Source of the DNA: Muribaculaceae bacterium
GTDB lineage: Bacteria; Bacteroidota; Bacteroidia; Bacteroidales; Muribaculaceae
NCBI GenBank assembly: GCA_017626045.1
Contig: JAGAJP010000039.1
Coordinates: forward strand, 1 to 51,746
Length of the DNA stretch: 51,746 nucleotides
Reading direction: 5' to 3'
Shown: positions 8,279 through 16,984 of the stretch, in pieces
How the letters are laid out: each line of letters starts with the position of its first letter
How positions within the stretch are numbered: the stretch's first letter is position 1
Position numbers and translations under genes: made by a program
The notes under the pieces: model-generated
The model's input: the letters and a program-made list of their open reading frames with translations, nothing else
Told to the model about the DNA's origin: nothing
The model's database searches: none

Positions 8279-9188
8279 AAGATTGGCAAAATATGTGGTG
8301 GCGCTGTGCCTTGCGTGGCAGTCTTCGGGCGCTCTTGCCCAGGAACTGAACTGCGTGGTGGAAGTCAACTCGAAAAAAATCGAGGGGAGTTCCAACTCGG
8401 TGTTCAACACTCTTCAGGAGGCAATGTCGGACTATATGAACGAGACAAAGTTTTCCAACGCCACCTTCTCAAACGTGGAGAAAATCGACTGCCGCCTCTA
8501 TCTGACAGTAAGCGAGTATACCGACGACCGCATCACCGGAGACCTTCAGGTGCAGCTGTCTCGCCCCGTTTACAATTCAGGCTACACCACCACATTGCTC
8601 AACTTCAAGGACACCAGGGTAAGCTTCGAATATCGGGAGGGAGACCCGCTGATATTCAATGAAACCACGATAGACAACAATCTGACGGCGATACTCAACT
8701 ATTACGCCTATCTGTTTCTTGCCCTTGACTTCGACAGTTTCAGTCCGAAAGGTGGACAGATTTTCTACGACCGCGCGGCATCTATAGTTCAGGCAGCCCA
8801 GAGTCTCGGAGAAATCGGGTGGAAAGCCTTTGAAGACCCGAAGAACAGAAGCGGCGTACTTACATCGTTTACCAATCCCTCGACCTCCGCCATGCGTCAA
8901 CTACTGTATGACTATCATAGGAAAGGACTCGACGAGATGGTGTCGTCGCCCGACAAGGGACGGGCAGAGATCACGAAGTCGCTGTCGGCTTTAGAGACCG
9001 TATACAAAGCTGACCCCATGTCGGCGGCGCTCTCCATCTTCAGAGACTCTAAGATGGACGAACTGGTCAACGTGTATTCTAAATCACCGGAAACGGAGCG
9101 AGATGCAGTATATAAACTGCTGCAGCCGCTGTATCCCGCCGAGCACGAACGACTGAACAAGATAAGGAAGGGAGAGGAAAACAATTAA
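8271..9188 (+). CDS. DUF4835 family exported protein
   Basis: A 305-residue protein with an N-terminal signal peptide (MIRRLAKYVVALCLAWQSSGALAQ, probable cleavage after ALAQ), followed by ELNCVVEVNSKKIEGS. This opening and the FLALDFDSFSPKGG stretch around residue 160 fit the DUF4835 family, found between coaBC and recN in Bacteroidetes. The function is unknown; export to the periplasm is likely. The frame extends upstream to a TTG at 8241, but the ATG at 8271 gives a proper signal peptide and overlaps the coaBC stop by 8 bases. Confidence 0.85.
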   Translation: MIRRLAKYVVALCLAWQSSGALAQELNCVVEVNSKKIEGSSNSVFNTLQEAMSDYMNETKFSNATFSNVEKIDCRLYLTVSEYTDDRITGDLQVQLSRPVYNSGYTTTLLNFKDTRVSFEYREGDPLIFNETTIDNNLTAILNYYAYLFLALDFDSFSPKGGQIFYDRAASIVQAAQSLGEIGWKAFEDPKNRSGVLTSFTNPSTSAMRQLLYDYHRKGLDEMVSSPDKGRAEITKSLSALETVYKADPMSAALSIFRDSKMDELVNVYSKSPETERDAVYKLLQPLYPAEHERLNKIRKGEENN

Positions 9189-9203
9189 CGACACAGGAAA
9201 AAG

Positions 9204-10874
9204 ATGCTCCGACATTTGTCTATACATAACTACGCGCTCATCGACGCCCTCGACATCGAGCTCGATGAGGGACTCACCATCCTCACCGGCGAGACCGGCG
9301 CGGGAAAGTCGGTGATGATGGGCGCCATATCGCTGCTGACCGGCGACAGAGCCGACTCCAAGGTTCTCGCCAACAGAGAGGGAAAAGCAGTGGTGGAAGG
9401 AGTTTTCGAGAAAGTCACGGAGGGAATGAAGGAAGCCTTCGACGCCAACGACCTTGACTGGAACGACGGTCAGGTGATAGTTCGCCGGGAAATATCCGCC
9501 AACGGCAGGAGCCGAGCCTTCATCAATGACTCACCCGTGACATTACCTCTACTTGCGGAACTCGCCGGCGGCATGGTAGACATCCATTCGCAACATTCCA
9601 ATCGGCTACTGTCTCGTCAGGAGCATCAGCTGAGAATCATCGACTCCATGGCGGACAACTCCGACCTTCTTGCAGACTACAGGAAAGACTTCGCGCGCTT
9701 TGCATCGATGCGCGTCAAAATAAGGAAAATACGCGAGGCCCGGGAACGCAACCGCGAAAACCGACAGTTTAGGGCATTCCAACTCGAACAGCTCACGCGT
9801 ATCAATCCGAAGCGAGGCGAACTCGCCGAGGTTGAGAAGACCTTCGACATACTTTCCGGAGCCGACGAACTGCGCAACAGCCTCAACTCCGCCGCCTACT
9901 CGCTGTCGATGGCTGATGTCTCGGCTATCAGCCTGATCGGCGAGGCGGGAACGTCGCTCGACAACGTTGACTTCACTCTTTTCGAGACACCGGAAAGTGA
10001 AGGACCCGGACTTATGGAGCGCCTTCAGAACGCATATATAGAACTAAAGGATATCGGAGACACCATATCACGAATAGCATCCGGCATAGAGTCGGACCCC
10101 GCACGCCTCGCCAAGGCTGACGCACGCCTCAGGGAACTGTATGAGGCAGTGAAACGCTTCAAGGTGGAGGACTACGACAAGCTGGTGGATCTGTACGAGT
10201 CACTGAAGGCGGAAAACGAGGACGCGACGGGAGGCAACGACCTTCTTGCCGAACTGGAGTCGGAAGCCAAGGCACTCGGAGAAAAACTGAAGGAAAAAGC
10301 TGAGAAGATAAGCCGAAGTCGGGAAAATGCCGCAGCCACATTCTCTAAGACGCTAAACGAAGCGGCGAAACCGCTCGGGCTAAAGAACCTGAGGTTTGAG
10401 GTGTGCATGGAGCAGGGAAAACTTACTCCCGACGGCAAGGACACTGTGGAGTTTTACTGCTCGTTCAACAAGAATCAGCCGATGATGCCACTTGCCCAGT
10501 CTGCCTCCGGAGGAGAGATGGCGCGCCTAACCCTCTGCATAAAGGCGATTACCGCAGGCAAGCTCAAGCTTCCCACGGTGATATTCGATGAAATCGACAC
10601 CGGTGTATCGGGCGACATCGCCGACAGGATGGGGTCGATGATGGCAGAGATTGCCGCCGGGATGCAGGTGTTGGCTATTACTCATCTGCCTCAGGTCGCA
10701 GCCAAGGGACGGTCGCATCTACTTGTGTACAAACAGGATGAAAAAGAGCGCACCGTGAGCAACGTGCGTCGGCTGAATCCGGAGGAGCGTGTAAGGGAAC
10801 TTGCGAGAATGCTCTCGGGCAGGGAAATCAACAGCGCGGCACTTGACAATGCGCGGTCACTTCTTCAAGGATGA
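9204..10874 (+). CDS. recN: DNA repair protein RecN
   Basis: RecN is an SMC-like ATPase acting in double-strand break repair. Walker A is GETGAGKS around residue 29-36. Long coiled-coil arms fill residues 150-400, the ABC signature is SASGGEMARL near residue 430, and Walker B is FDEIDTGVSG near 460. The H-loop THLPQVAA follows. The 556-residue length is normal. The preceding DUF4835 gene ends 15 bases upstream and the methyltransferase start overlaps the stop by 4 bases (ATGA). Confidence 0.96.
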   Translation: MLRHLSIHNYALIDALDIELDEGLTILTGETGAGKSVMMGAISLLTGDRADSKVLANREGKAVVEGVFEKVTEGMKEAFDANDLDWNDGQVIVRREISANGRSRAFINDSPVTLPLLAELAGGMVDIHSQHSNRLLSRQEHQLRIIDSMADNSDLLADYRKDFARFASMRVKIRKIREARERNRENRQFRAFQLEQLTRINPKRGELAEVEKTFDILSGADELRNSLNSAAYSLSMADVSAISLIGEAGTSLDNVDFTLFETPESEGPGLMERLQNAYIELKDIGDTISRIASGIESDPARLAKADARLRELYEAVKRFKVEDYDKLVDLYESLKAENEDATGGNDLLAELESEAKALGEKLKEKAEKISRSRENAAATFSKTLNEAAKPLGLKNLRFEVCMEQGKLTPDGKDTVEFYCSFNKNQPMMPLAQSASGGEMARLTLCIKAITAGKLKLPTVIFDEIDTGVSGDIADRMGSMMAEIAAGMQVLAITHLPQVAAKGRSHLLVYKQDEKERTVSNVRRLNPEERVRELARMLSGREINSAALDNARSLLQG

Positions 10875-11638
10875 CTCAAAACAACGTTATAAATCAGAAA
10901 ATGGAAAAATCAGACTATATATTCGGTTTAAGAGCGATAATCGAGGCAATCGAAGCCGGAAAGGATATCGACAAGATTCTTGTGAAGAAGGACATCAACG
11001 GGGACCTTGCCCGAGAACTTCTTGCCAAGGCGAAGGAATACGGAGTGCTCGTGCGCAGGGTACCGGTAGAGAAACTGAACCGGATAACGATGAAAAACCA
11101 TCAGGGAGCGGTTGCGGTGCTTGCAGCGGTTCCCTATATGAGACTTGAGAACATAGTTCCGACACTATATGAAGAGGGTAGGACTCCGATGATGATAGTG
11201 CTCGACGGGGTCACTGACATCCGCAATTTCGGAGCGATTGCCCGCACGGCGTGCTGCGCGGGCGCAAATGCCGTAGTGATACCCTCGCGCAATTCCGTGT
11301 CGATAACCGCGGATGCCGTGAAGACATCGGCGGGTGCGCTGTTTCATATCCCGGTATGCAGGGAGAACACCACACTTGAGGCGGTAAGATACCTGAAGCT
11401 GAACGGCTACAAGATAGTAGCCGCCACCGAGAAGGGCGCCGTCGACTACACACGCATCGACTATACCGTACCGGTAGCGATAGTGATGGGAGCTGAAGAG
11501 ACAGGCATATCGAGCGAAGTTCTCATCGAGGCGGATGACCTTGCCGCCATCCCCATGCGGGGAGCCATAAGCTCACTCAACGTATCGGTAGCGGCAGGCG
11601 TGATGATATACGAGGCGGTGAGACAGAGAAATTTGTGA
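10871..11638 (+). CDS. rlmB: TrmH family 23S rRNA 2'-O-methyltransferase (RlmB-like)
   Basis: A SpoU/TrmH (SPOUT) methyltransferase of 255 residues, with the N-terminal substrate-binding domain (YIFGLRAIIEAIEAGKDIDKILVKK) and the three SPOUT motifs: LDGVTDIRNFGAIARTA, VMGAEETGIS and IPMRGAISSLNVSVAAG. The best-known relative, RlmB, methylates G2251 of 23S rRNA. The exact target here is inferred. The ATG at 10871 overlaps the recN stop; an ATG at 10901 (MEKSDY) is an alternative that starts at the conserved domain. Last gene of the dnaN operon. Confidence 0.88.
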   Translation: MTQNNVINQKMEKSDYIFGLRAIIEAIEAGKDIDKILVKKDINGDLARELLAKAKEYGVLVRRVPVEKLNRITMKNHQGAVAVLAAVPYMRLENIVPTLYEEGRTPMMIVLDGVTDIRNFGAIARTACCAGANAVVIPSRNSVSITADAVKTSAGALFHIPVCRENTTLEAVRYLKLNGYKIVAATEKGAVDYTRIDYTVPVAIVMGAEETGISSEVLIEADDLAAIPMRGAISSLNVSVAAGVMIYEAVRQRNL

Positions 11639-11644
11639 ATTTAT

Positions 11645-11676
11645 TTTGCATATTTCGGTTGAAAATATTAATTTTG
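11645..11676 (+). promoter_or_regulatory. Promoter of nusB operon
   Basis: TTTG at 11645-11648, 20 bases, TAATTTTG at 11669-11676: full match to the Bacteroidetes pattern, beginning only 7 bases after the previous stop codon. The leader is about 100 bases. Confidence 0.85.
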
Positions 11677-11682
11677 TAGACT

Positions 11683-11786
11683 GATAAAAATCAGACCGGC
11701 TGGAGAGCCGGCATAGTCAAGGCCACCCTGGCGAGATTCGGAGTCCCGGCAAAACAGGAGGGCATCACAAAAGAAATAGACCATAT
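11683..11786 (+). promoter_or_regulatory. Structured, GC-rich leader before nusB
   Basis: The leader contains a six-pair hairpin (ccggct-ggag-agccgg), a second small one (gcca-ccc-tggc) and further G/C blocks, in contrast to the AT-rich start region just before the ATG. I do not recognise a known riboswitch. Since NusB acts in antitermination, autogenous control is possible but is only an inference. Confidence 0.4.
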
Positions 11787-13193
11787 ATGATAAATAGAGT
11801 TCTCATCAGAATAAAGGTGGTTCAGCTGCTTTATTCGTACTTTTTGGTTCAGAGCAATTTCTCAGTAGAGTCGCAGCCGACGGCTCCCACGAAGGAAAAA
11901 CGCTTTGCCTATTCGCTCTATCTTGACTATCTGTATCTGATGATGCAAATAGCGGAGGCAGTGAAGCATCGCGGGTCGGGCTCGCCCCTCTCCGAGACAA
12001 GGATCATCCGCCGGCTTGCCGCCGACCCAATAATGAAATCGATAATTGGAAGATATTCGGTGACGCCATTCCCTCTACGCGCAAGCGTGGAGCCACTCGC
12101 CGAGGCAGTGAAGAATTCCACGCTCTACAAGAAATTCCTGAAGGATACGGACTCCGACGCCCTGATATGGCAGAGCATTTTCAAAGAGTTCATATCGCCT
12201 GACCCGATTATCGCCGGCGCCGCCCAAAGTTATGAGAACTATTCCCTGAGGGGCGTTGACAGAGCCAAACAGATGGTTGAGGACACTTTCACTCAATTCT
12301 CATCAAGCCAGGACAACATATCCGACTCCCTCTCCGACCTGAAGAAAAGTCTGGATATGGCGCGCGAACTATATTTCAGGCTCTTGCTGCTCCCGATAGA
12401 AATCACCTATCAGAGGGAAGTGGAGCTTGACGAGCGTCGCCACCGCTACATCCGCTCGGAAGAGGACATGAATCCGAATCCCAAGTTTATCGACAATGAA
12501 CTTGTGAAACTACTCGCGGACTCAGAGGAAATCCGCGAGTATATAGAGAAAAAGAAGATATCCTGGCTGAGTCAGGACCGCGAGCTTGTGAAGCATCTGC
12601 TACACGTGATAGTGGAATCCGAACTATACCGGGAATACATGGAAGACCCGACTGGCGACCTTCACAGCGACTGCGAGTTCTGGCGCAAGGTGATGAGAAA
12701 CATTGTCTTCACCGACGAGGAGTTTCTTGAGACACTTGAGAACATGTCGGTATTCTGGAACGATGACATTGACATAATGGGCGAGTTCGTTCTCAAGACC
12801 TTCCGCAGATTTGAGGAGAGCGCTAACCCCGACAGGAAGGAGTCCGTCGGCAGTCCGGTGCTCCCGATGTATAAAGACGATGAAGACGCAAGGTTTGGAA
12901 GCCAGCTGTTTGAATACACGGTAAAGAACCATGTCCGCTATCGCGAGTATATCGACGAGGCTCTCAACCGCCAGCAATGGGAGTCAGACCGCCTCGCCTA
13001 TATGGACGTGGTGATTATGGAGACGGCGCTTGCCGAGATACTCAACTTCCCGGCTATACCCATCCAGGCGTCGCTCAACGAATATATCGAGATGGCGAAA
13101 TGCTATTCCACAGCCAAGAGCGGCTCGTTTGTCAACGGACTGCTTGCCGCGGTAATCACGAATCTGAAAGAAAACGGATTGCTTAGGAAATAA
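11787..13193 (+). CDS. nusB: Transcription antitermination factor NusB, long form
   Basis: The N-terminus MINRVLIRIKVVQLLYSYF and the C-terminal part (MDVVIMETALAEILNFPAIPIQASLNEYIEMAKCYSTAKSGSFVNGLLAAV) are the two halves of a NusB RNA-binding helical fold. NusB with S10 (NusE) binds boxA RNA in antitermination complexes. At 468 residues it is much longer than the roughly 150-residue proteobacterial protein; Bacteroidetes forms are generally extended, but the middle (about residues 60-400) is unusually long and charged. It leads nusB-yajC-ybbR. Confidence 0.88.
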   Translation: MINRVLIRIKVVQLLYSYFLVQSNFSVESQPTAPTKEKRFAYSLYLDYLYLMMQIAEAVKHRGSGSPLSETRIIRRLAADPIMKSIIGRYSVTPFPLRASVEPLAEAVKNSTLYKKFLKDTDSDALIWQSIFKEFISPDPIIAGAAQSYENYSLRGVDRAKQMVEDTFTQFSSSQDNISDSLSDLKKSLDMARELYFRLLLLPIEITYQREVELDERRHRYIRSEEDMNPNPKFIDNELVKLLADSEEIREYIEKKKISWLSQDRELVKHLLHVIVESELYREYMEDPTGDLHSDCEFWRKVMRNIVFTDEEFLETLENMSVFWNDDIDIMGEFVLKTFRRFEESANPDRKESVGSPVLPMYKDDEDARFGSQLFEYTVKNHVRYREYIDEALNRQQWESDRLAYMDVVIMETALAEILNFPAIPIQASLNEYIEMAKCYSTAKSGSFVNGLLAAVITNLKENGLLRK

Positions 13194-13280
13194 TCCGGAG
13201 CGAAACGCGACAGAGGAGAGAGATAAGCCCGAAGGGCAAAGTATAAAGAAATAAAAAAACAAACAGAATAAAACAAAAGT

Positions 13281-13595
13281 ATGAATTCAATTCTTCTTCA
13301 AGCAGCCCCCGGTGGCGGCAGCGGACTCAGCGGAATGCTGATGATAGTGGCGATGATCGTGATCTTCTATTTCTTCATGATCCGTCCGCAATCGAAAAAA
13401 CAGAAGGAAATCAAAAAGGCACGTGAGGCAATGAAGGTGGGCGACCGCGTGGTCACCGCCGGCGGCATCCACGGCAAACTTAAGGAAATCTCCGACGCGA
13501 CAGTCATGATCGAGATTGCCCCGGGCACTCAGATCAAGGTCGACAAGGGATCGATATTTCCCGGGAGCACCGGAAATCCCGACGCACAGAAGTAA
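13281..13595 (+). CDS. yajC: Sec translocon accessory protein YajC
   Basis: YajC associates with SecDF in the inner membrane. The 104-residue protein has one transmembrane helix (LMIVAMIVIFYFFMIRPQSKKQKE, residues about 21-37) ending with the conserved RPQ-K-K, followed by the cytoplasmic domain with GDRVVTAGGIHGKL. Normal length and family layout. It lies between nusB and ybbR, the usual order. Confidence 0.95.
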   Translation: MNSILLQAAPGGGSGLSGMLMIVAMIVIFYFFMIRPQSKKQKEIKKAREAMKVGDRVVTAGGIHGKLKEISDATVMIEIAPGTQIKVDKGSIFPGSTGNPDAQK

Positions 13596-13622
13596 CAGCC
13601 ACATTCCGATCATACACAGGGC

Positions 13623-14597
13623 ATGAAAAAGGTGCTGGAATCCGTGGCGAAATGGTGGCGAATGCTCCGGAAATCATCAAGATTCAGGAGCGTGATCAGT
13701 TTTGCGGTCTTCGTAGCCATCGCCGCGCTATTCTGGCTCGTAACGACACTGAACGACTCTGTTCAGGACAGCTGTACCGTCAAGGTCAGAATCGTCAATA
13801 AACCGGACACCGTCACATTTATCTCCGAAGTTCCGAAGAGCATTCATGTAGAGGTTAAGGACAAAGGATCGAGCCTGATGCGGACCGCCTGGATGAAGAC
13901 TCCGTCGGTGGAATTGAATTTCAGGGAGCTATCGGACCACGGACAGCTGATCTGCTCACGCTCCGACCTGATGGCGGCACTGAAGGAGGTATTCGGAATG
14001 AATGCCACGATACTCTCGACCAGCATCGACTCCCTGCGTCTGCGGTATACCGACCGCCCGGGCAAGACCATCCCGGTAGAAGTGGCGGTGCAGGCTTCGG
14101 CTAAAGCCGGCTATGTCGTATTCGGAGCTCCGGTGTCAGATCCCCCGCGTGTAACGGCATACGGGCCGCGCGAGATACTTGACACACTGACCAGAGCCTT
14201 CACCAAGAAATATATTGAGCAGGATTTGTCGGAGCCCATGGAATTCATGTCGGAACTGAAGCCGATACCCGGAGTTCGTCTCATCCCGTCGGGCGTCAAG
14301 GTCAAGATCAATGTCGAGCCGCTTGTCGCCAAAGAGGAGATGATTACGGTCGAGGCGGAGAATGTGCCGGGCGAGGAGAGCCTTTTGTTGTTTCCGTCAA
14401 AAGTCAGGGTAAGTTATTTCGTGCCGATGAGCGAGTTTTCGAAAGACACGAGACATGTGAGGGTGGTAGTGGACTACAACGACATACCTCGTTACATGGG
14501 AGCTCGTCTGCCACTGATAATAGAGTCGATGAAAGGCTCAGACGCCGTAAGACCTGTGCTGTACACAGATTCTGTGGAATACACTCTTGTGAGATGA
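13623..14597 (+). CDS. YbbR-domain protein
   Basis: A 324-residue protein with an N-terminal transmembrane helix (VISFAVFVAIAALFWLVTTLN, about residues 23-43) and repeated YbbR-type beta domains outside the membrane (GKTIPVEVAVQASAKAGYVV, VTAYGPREIL). YbbR domains are found in CdaR, a regulator of cyclic-di-AMP synthesis in Firmicutes, but the domain occurs widely and no cdaA lies here. In related genomes coaE often follows; here it does not. Confidence 0.85.
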   Translation: MKKVLESVAKWWRMLRKSSRFRSVISFAVFVAIAALFWLVTTLNDSVQDSCTVKVRIVNKPDTVTFISEVPKSIHVEVKDKGSSLMRTAWMKTPSVELNFRELSDHGQLICSRSDLMAALKEVFGMNATILSTSIDSLRLRYTDRPGKTIPVEVAVQASAKAGYVVFGAPVSDPPRVTAYGPREILDTLTRAFTKKYIEQDLSEPMEFMSELKPIPGVRLIPSGVKVKINVEPLVAKEEMITVEAENVPGEESLLLFPSKVRVSYFVPMSEFSKDTRHVRVVVDYNDIPRYMGARLPLIIESMKGSDAVRPVLYTDSVEYTLVR

Positions 14598-14683
14598 CGG
14601 AATGTCGACAAAAAAAGGACTTCATTTCCAAGTTTCGGAATAGACAACAAAAGACAATTAAATAAAACAACAATCGAAAAACT

Positions 14684-15139
14684 ATGCTGAAAGATATTCT
14701 TTCCATTACGGGTAAACCCGGACTATACAAGATATTGACATCGAGCAAGCGTTCGCTGCTTGTGGAGGACATGACGAGCAAGAAGCGTTTTCCGCTCGGA
14801 CAGCGTGACCGGGTAGTCTGCCTCGGCGACATAGCCATGTATACCGAAGGCGAGGACCTGCCGCTCGGAGAGATTCTCGACAAGGTTTATGCCACAGAAG
14901 GAGGCAAGCCGGTAGACGTGAAGTCTCTGGATACCGAAGGCCTTCGTGAGGAGTTCGCGAAGTCCGTACCGGATTTCGACCGTGAGCGAGTGTATCCCTC
15001 CGACATAAAGAAACTATTCAATTGGTATAACCTTCTTATCGGCCAGGGTTACAGCAAATTCACCGAAAAGTCGGCAGAGACTGCCGGAAATGATACAGAC
15101 AAGGCCTCGGAGACATACATCGATCCGAATGAAGACTAA
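14684..15139 (+). CDS. DUF5606 family protein
   Basis: A 151-residue protein that opens with MLKDILSITGKPGLYKILTSSKRSLLVEDM, the DUF5606 pattern of Bacteroidetes. It shows KRFPLGQRDRVVCLGDIAMYTE in the middle and a helical RVYPSDIKKLFNWYNLL segment around residue 105-121. No signal peptide, so cytoplasmic. The function is unknown. It lies 86 bases downstream of ybbR in the same direction; no coding sequence fits between them. The C-terminal 25 residues are polar and poorly ordered. Confidence 0.85.
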   Translation: MLKDILSITGKPGLYKILTSSKRSLLVEDMTSKKRFPLGQRDRVVCLGDIAMYTEGEDLPLGEILDKVYATEGGKPVDVKSLDTEGLREEFAKSVPDFDRERVYPSDIKKLFNWYNLLIGQGYSKFTEKSAETAGNDTDKASETYIDPNED

Positions 15140-15168
15140 TAACCAGTTATTCACTTAATACATTTTCT

Positions 15169-16776
15169 ATGAAGAAAGTATTTCTACTCACAGGTTTGGC
15201 TACCGCTGGCATTTTCGCCATGGCTGCCGAAGTGCCCGAGCCTCAGGTGTTCCCGGACACTTATTTGTATGCTATCTCCCCCAACGGGCAGTATGGCGTG
15301 TCTCAGCTGACAAGCGGTCTGAAAATCTACAATTTCGTTACCGGTCAGGTTGATGAGTTCTTTAATGAAACAGTATACTACTCTGCGGGTATCGGCAAGT
15401 GTGTCAGCAACAACGGCATCATCCTTGGCTCGTCAGACGATGTCAATGCCGAGTATTTCAAGGACGGGGAGTGGTACACACTCGATGTGCCGGAAGAAGC
15501 TTCCTCCACATGTCTTTCAAATGCTATAACTCCGGACGGCAGCCGTATATGCGGCTCCATAGGTGTTTCTGAAATCTCTCTCGATGGTGATGCACTGATG
15601 CAGATTCCGGTAATCTGGAACGCTACCGCCGACGGCTATGGCGAGGCTGTAAAGCTCCCTTATCCCGAACTTGATTTCACAGGACGTGTCCCCCAGTATG
15701 TGACAGCAGTCGATATTTCCGAAGACGGAAAGAAAGTAATCGGTCAGGTCGTGTCTGCTACCGGCATGCTTTGTTATCCTATCCTCTATACAGAGGATGC
15801 CGATGGCAAATGGAGCTATGAGCTGGTTCATCCCGAACTTTACACCATCCCCGGTCTTGAGTTCCCGAAATATCCGGGTGAAGGTCCTGAGCAGCCGCAG
15901 GCTGAGGAATACATGACAGTTGAGGAGGAGGCAGCCTACAATCAGGCTCTTCAGGAGTATATAGACTCCGGCTACACTCTTCCTTATCCTATGGCTACAG
16001 ATTTCCTCTCCGCTGAGGAAAAAGAGGAATATGAGGCTGACATGGAGAAGTATCAGAAGGAATTTGACGAATGGAATACTGCATTCTATGCATGGTTTGA
16101 CGCCTTCGACAGGGTTCTCGCGATAGCTCCCAACGATGAGTTCAACTCTATTCGCATTTCTCCCGACGGAAAGACTTACGGCTACACGGTATCCGTATCC
16201 GATCTTTTCGATCCCTGGGCAGCTTCTACCTATAATGTATGGATCTTTGACGCAGACTCTGACGTCATCACTAAATACAACCAGACAGGCGATCTTAACC
16301 TCTCGTATCTTGGCAACGGCTTCGCCCTCGCGTCTTCTTCAATCCAGGCTGTCAGCAACTCTTATGTGCTGAAAGACGGCATTTGTGACAGCATGCTGTG
16401 GTGGATGAACAGCCAGTGTCCCGCTTATGCCAGCTGGATCAACGATAACATGCGCTTCTCTTATGAGGATATTGTTATCAATGAGGAAACCGGCGAATAT
16501 GAGTTAGTGACTATCGACGATGCCCTCATGACAGGTCATGCTACCGGTACCCCCGACCTTTCTCATCTTGCTCTCTCTGTTCAGAATGTATGGGATTACT
16601 CGACTGAATTCGACGCATATCTGTTCGATGTGAAGGCTGGCACATCCGGAGTGCAGAGCGTTCGTCCGGCTGTTGACGGCGAGCAGGTGATCTACGACCT
16701 CCACGGCCGCAGACTGAACTCCGCAAGCGCCCCCGGCATCTATATCATCAACGGCAAGAAGCAGGTAGTTCGCTAA
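15169..16776 (+). CDS. Secreted protein with C-terminal sorting-type domain
   Basis: A 535-residue protein with a signal peptide (MKKVFLLTGLATAGIFAMAAEVPEP, cleavage after AMA). Blocks like YAISPNGQYGV, VDISEDGKKVIG and IRISPDGKTYGYTVS recur and suggest a beta-propeller fold. An acidic, Tyr/Glu-rich insert spans about residues 235-310. The protein ends in GEQVIYDLHGRRL and PGIYIINGKKQVVR, a type of C-terminal domain common in surface proteins of Prevotella-like bacteria, related in appearance to type IX secretion signals. Whether that system carries it here is unproven. A strong terminator follows. Confidence 0.75.
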   Translation: MKKVFLLTGLATAGIFAMAAEVPEPQVFPDTYLYAISPNGQYGVSQLTSGLKIYNFVTGQVDEFFNETVYYSAGIGKCVSNNGIILGSSDDVNAEYFKDGEWYTLDVPEEASSTCLSNAITPDGSRICGSIGVSEISLDGDALMQIPVIWNATADGYGEAVKLPYPELDFTGRVPQYVTAVDISEDGKKVIGQVVSATGMLCYPILYTEDADGKWSYELVHPELYTIPGLEFPKYPGEGPEQPQAEEYMTVEEEAAYNQALQEYIDSGYTLPYPMATDFLSAEEKEEYEADMEKYQKEFDEWNTAFYAWFDAFDRVLAIAPNDEFNSIRISPDGKTYGYTVSVSDLFDPWAASTYNVWIFDADSDVITKYNQTGDLNLSYLGNGFALASSSIQAVSNSYVLKDGICDSMLWWMNSQCPAYASWINDNMRFSYEDIVINEETGEYELVTIDDALMTGHATGTPDLSHLALSVQNVWDYSTEFDAYLFDVKAGTSGVQSVRPAVDGEQVIYDLHGRRLNSASAPGIYIINGKKQVVR

Positions 16777-16800
16777 CCTGAGACTTCAGCTTTAAGACAA

Positions 16801-16832
16801 AGCGGTCCGATTCATTTCGGGCCGCTTTTTTC
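16801..16832 (+). terminator. Terminator after the secreted protein
   Basis: Ten-pair stem (agcggtccga with tcgggccgct, one G-U), six-base loop, T-run. It separates the secreted protein gene from htpG. Confidence 0.9.
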
Positions 16833-16984
16833 ATGCCGTTTTTCAAAAAATGTTAACGATAAAAACCGCAGAAGAATGTGATTGTTGTATTTTTGGCACG
16901 GTATTTGAAAATAGAGTGTCGGGACACCTGTGGTTATAAGAGCCGGTGTTCTGAAATTTGAAAAATACAAAAACAAAGATAGAA

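Noticed and set aside
16889..16896. Consensus promoter for htpG
   Set aside because: TATTTTGG has only a partial match and no -33 element; I mention it only as weak evidence.
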